Source: Chitinophagaceae bacterium
Lineage (GTDB): Bacteria; Bacteroidota; Bacteroidia; Chitinophagales; Chitinophagaceae
Assembly (NCBI GenBank): GCA_947452875.1
Contig: CANGEZ010000143.1
Location: 1-5,945, forward strand
DNA: 5,945 nt
Direction: 5' to 3'
Shown: in pieces, positions 4,524-5,945 of the stretch
Numbering within the stretch: position 1 is the first letter of the stretch
How the letters are laid out: every line of letters starts with the position of its first letter
Notes under the pieces: model-generated
The model's input: only the letters and a program-made list of their open reading frames with translations
What the model was told of the DNA's origin: nothing
Database searches by the model: none
Translations under genes and position numbers: made by a program

Positions 4524-5945
4524 TTAATTAACTTCCCCTTTCAGTAAATTTGAAATCGCATTATCATAAACCGACTTCCATTCAGTAACACTTCCCCATG
4601 TTTGATGATCTACTTCTACGCCACTTTCAATTACATTACCAATTTTTGTAACAGGTACTGTAGATTGGCTTATTAATTTTTCAAAATCAGCTTTCATTTT
4701 TTCTTTAACTGAAACAACAACCCTACCCTGAGCTTCGCCAAACCAAAATGCATCTTGACGGATTTCTTTATTATCCTGAGACACGCTGAAACCAAGGTTT
4801 TTATTAAATGAAGATTCTAATAAAGTAACGATGAGTCCACCTTCGCTGATGTCGTGAGCTGAAACAATTGCTTTTTCCTGAATCAATTTGATTACTAGTT
4901 GTTGCATATCGAATTCTTCATCCAAATTGAAATAAGGTGCTGATGAAAATTCTTCGCCAATTATTTTATGTAAATATTCAGAAGAGCCGATGTCGTTTTT
5001 AATGTGTCCGATTACATATATACTATCACCGGCTTCTTTAAAATACATGGTCATTTTATCTTCTATACTATCCATTAAACCAACCATTCCAATTGTAGGT
5101 GTCGGGTAAACCGGACCATCAGGCGATTGATTGTAAAAACTTACGTTTCCACCGGTAACAGGCGTATCGAATTTTACACAAGCTGCGCCCATGCCTTTGA
5201 TAGCTTCTGTAAATTGATAGTAAACTTCCGGGTCGTAAGGATTACCAAAATTCAAACAGTTCGTAACGCCTAGAGGATGACCACCGCTACAAACAATATT
5301 TCTAGCAGCTTCTGCCACAGCAATCATCGCGCCTTTGTATGGATCAGCAAAAACATAGCGACTGTTACAATCTGTTGTCAGCGCTAATGCCTTGTTGGTT
5401 GGCTTTGCGATAACCACCGCCGCATCACTTGGTTCATTGGTGTTAGTAGTACCAGTTCCTACCATGCTATCGTATTGATCAAAAATCCATTTTTTACTAG
5501 CAATGTTTGGAATGGCTACCAATTGTTTTGCAATGGCCATTATATTTTCAGGTACTGCAATTGCCTCCTGATTAAAAGCTTCAATTTTAGATAAGTATTT
5601 GGGTTTGGTAAAGCTTCTTTCATATTGAGGAGCGCCTCCACCTAATACCAGCTCATCAGCTGGGATAACTGCCTCTTCAACTTCATTCATATAGAAACGC
5701 AACATACCATCTCCGGTTACATCACCAATATGACTGCAAGGCAAATCCCATTTTTCAAACACATCAATTACGGCTTGTTCTTTCCCTTTTTCAACAACAA
5801 GAAGCATACGTTCCTGACTTTCACTCAACAACAATTCCCAAGCTTTCATGCCTTTTTGGCGAGTGGGAACTTTATCCAAATGAATGATCATACCTGATTT
5901 TCCTTTGGCACTCATTTCTGCCGTAGAACAGATAATCCCTGCAGC
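4524..5945 (-). CDS. purL: Phosphoribosylformylglycinamidine synthase subunit PurL, C-terminal part (cut by window edge)
   Basis: PurL makes formylglycinamidine ribonucleotide from FGAR, ATP and ammonia in de novo purine synthesis. The frame stays open to the right edge; 473 C-terminal residues are visible, and the Met at 5913-5915 is internal because the preceding codons AAGIICSTAE continue the family sequence. Visible motifs include MSAKGKSGM, LSESQERM (40-47 of the visible part), GVTNCLNFGNP (226-236), TPVTGGNVSFYN (261-272) and HDISEGG (364-370), covering the AIRS-type ATP-binding and C-terminal domains. The protein ends without the glutaminase domain of large PurL, so it is the small type that works with PurS and PurQ, which must be encoded elsewhere. 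The Bacillus small form has about 740 residues, so roughly a third is missing at the N-terminus. The stop is followed closely by a G-rich repeat. Confidence 0.97.
   Translation of the reverse strand, partial: AAGIICSTAEMSAKGKSGMIIHLDKVPTRQKGMKAWELLLSESQERMLLVVEKGKEQAVIDVFEKWDLPCSHIGDVTGDGMLRFYMNEVEEAVIPADELVLGGGAPQYERSFTKPKYLSKIEAFNQEAIAVPENIMAIAKQLVAIPNIASKKWIFDQYDSMVGTGTTNTNEPSDAAVVIAKPTNKALALTTDCNSRYVFADPYKGAMIAVAEAARNIVCSGGHPLGVTNCLNFGNPYDPEVYYQFTEAIKGMGAACVKFDTPVTGGNVSFYNQSPDGPVYPTPTIGMVGLMDSIEDKMTMYFKEAGDSIYVIGHIKNDIGSSEYLHKIIGEEFSSAPYFNLDEEFDMQQLVIKLIQEKAIVSAHDISEGGLIVTLLESSFNKNLGFSVSQDNKEIRQDAFWFGEAQGRVVVSVKEKMKADFEKLISQSTVPVTKIGNVIESGVEVDHQTWGSVTEWKSVYDNAISNLLKGEVN

Overview
The window looks like a housekeeping stretch of a low-GC Bacteroidota chromosome. 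Protein similarity recalled from memory points to Chitinophagaceae or a related Chitinophagales/Sphingobacteriales lineage. The support is A-rich leaders with no Shine-Dalgarno before starts, TAnnTTTG-like -7 boxes, Bacteroidota-style RuvX and TrmH proteins, and repeat-filled spacers. All genes lie on the minus strand, so transcription runs from high to low coordinates.

In transcription order the genes are: the C-terminal two thirds of purL (purine synthesis, cut by the right edge); a 497-base spacer made almost wholly of repeats; pyrG (CTP synthase); a TrmH/SpoU-family RNA methyltransferase 41 bases behind it; a 188-base repeat-rich spacer; a UbiA-family prenyltransferase, possibly MqnP of menaquinone synthesis; ruvX/yqgF only 9 bases behind it; a 186-base repeat-rich spacer; and the first 35 codons of peptide deformylase (def, cut by the left edge). 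Likely co-transcribed pairs are pyrG-trmH and ubiA-ruvX. The genes serve nucleotide synthesis (purL, pyrG), RNA modification or processing (trmH, ruvX), protein N-terminal maturation (def) and quinone synthesis (ubiA). Each is an intact, conventional family member as far as it can be seen.

No new gene system is visible in the coding sequence. The unusual content is in the spacers. A GC-rich palindromic element beginning GCCCCCTCAATC occurs four times, once each in two spacers and twice in the third, where the copies are head to head and resemble a REP doublet. Two copies share a longer architecture with a T-run at identical spacing. The rest of the spacers consists of short-period direct repeats (7, 9, 14, 15, 16 and 18 bases), shared 10- and 14-base words, and a G-rich array just after the purL stop that fits a G-quadruplex pattern on the transcribed strand.
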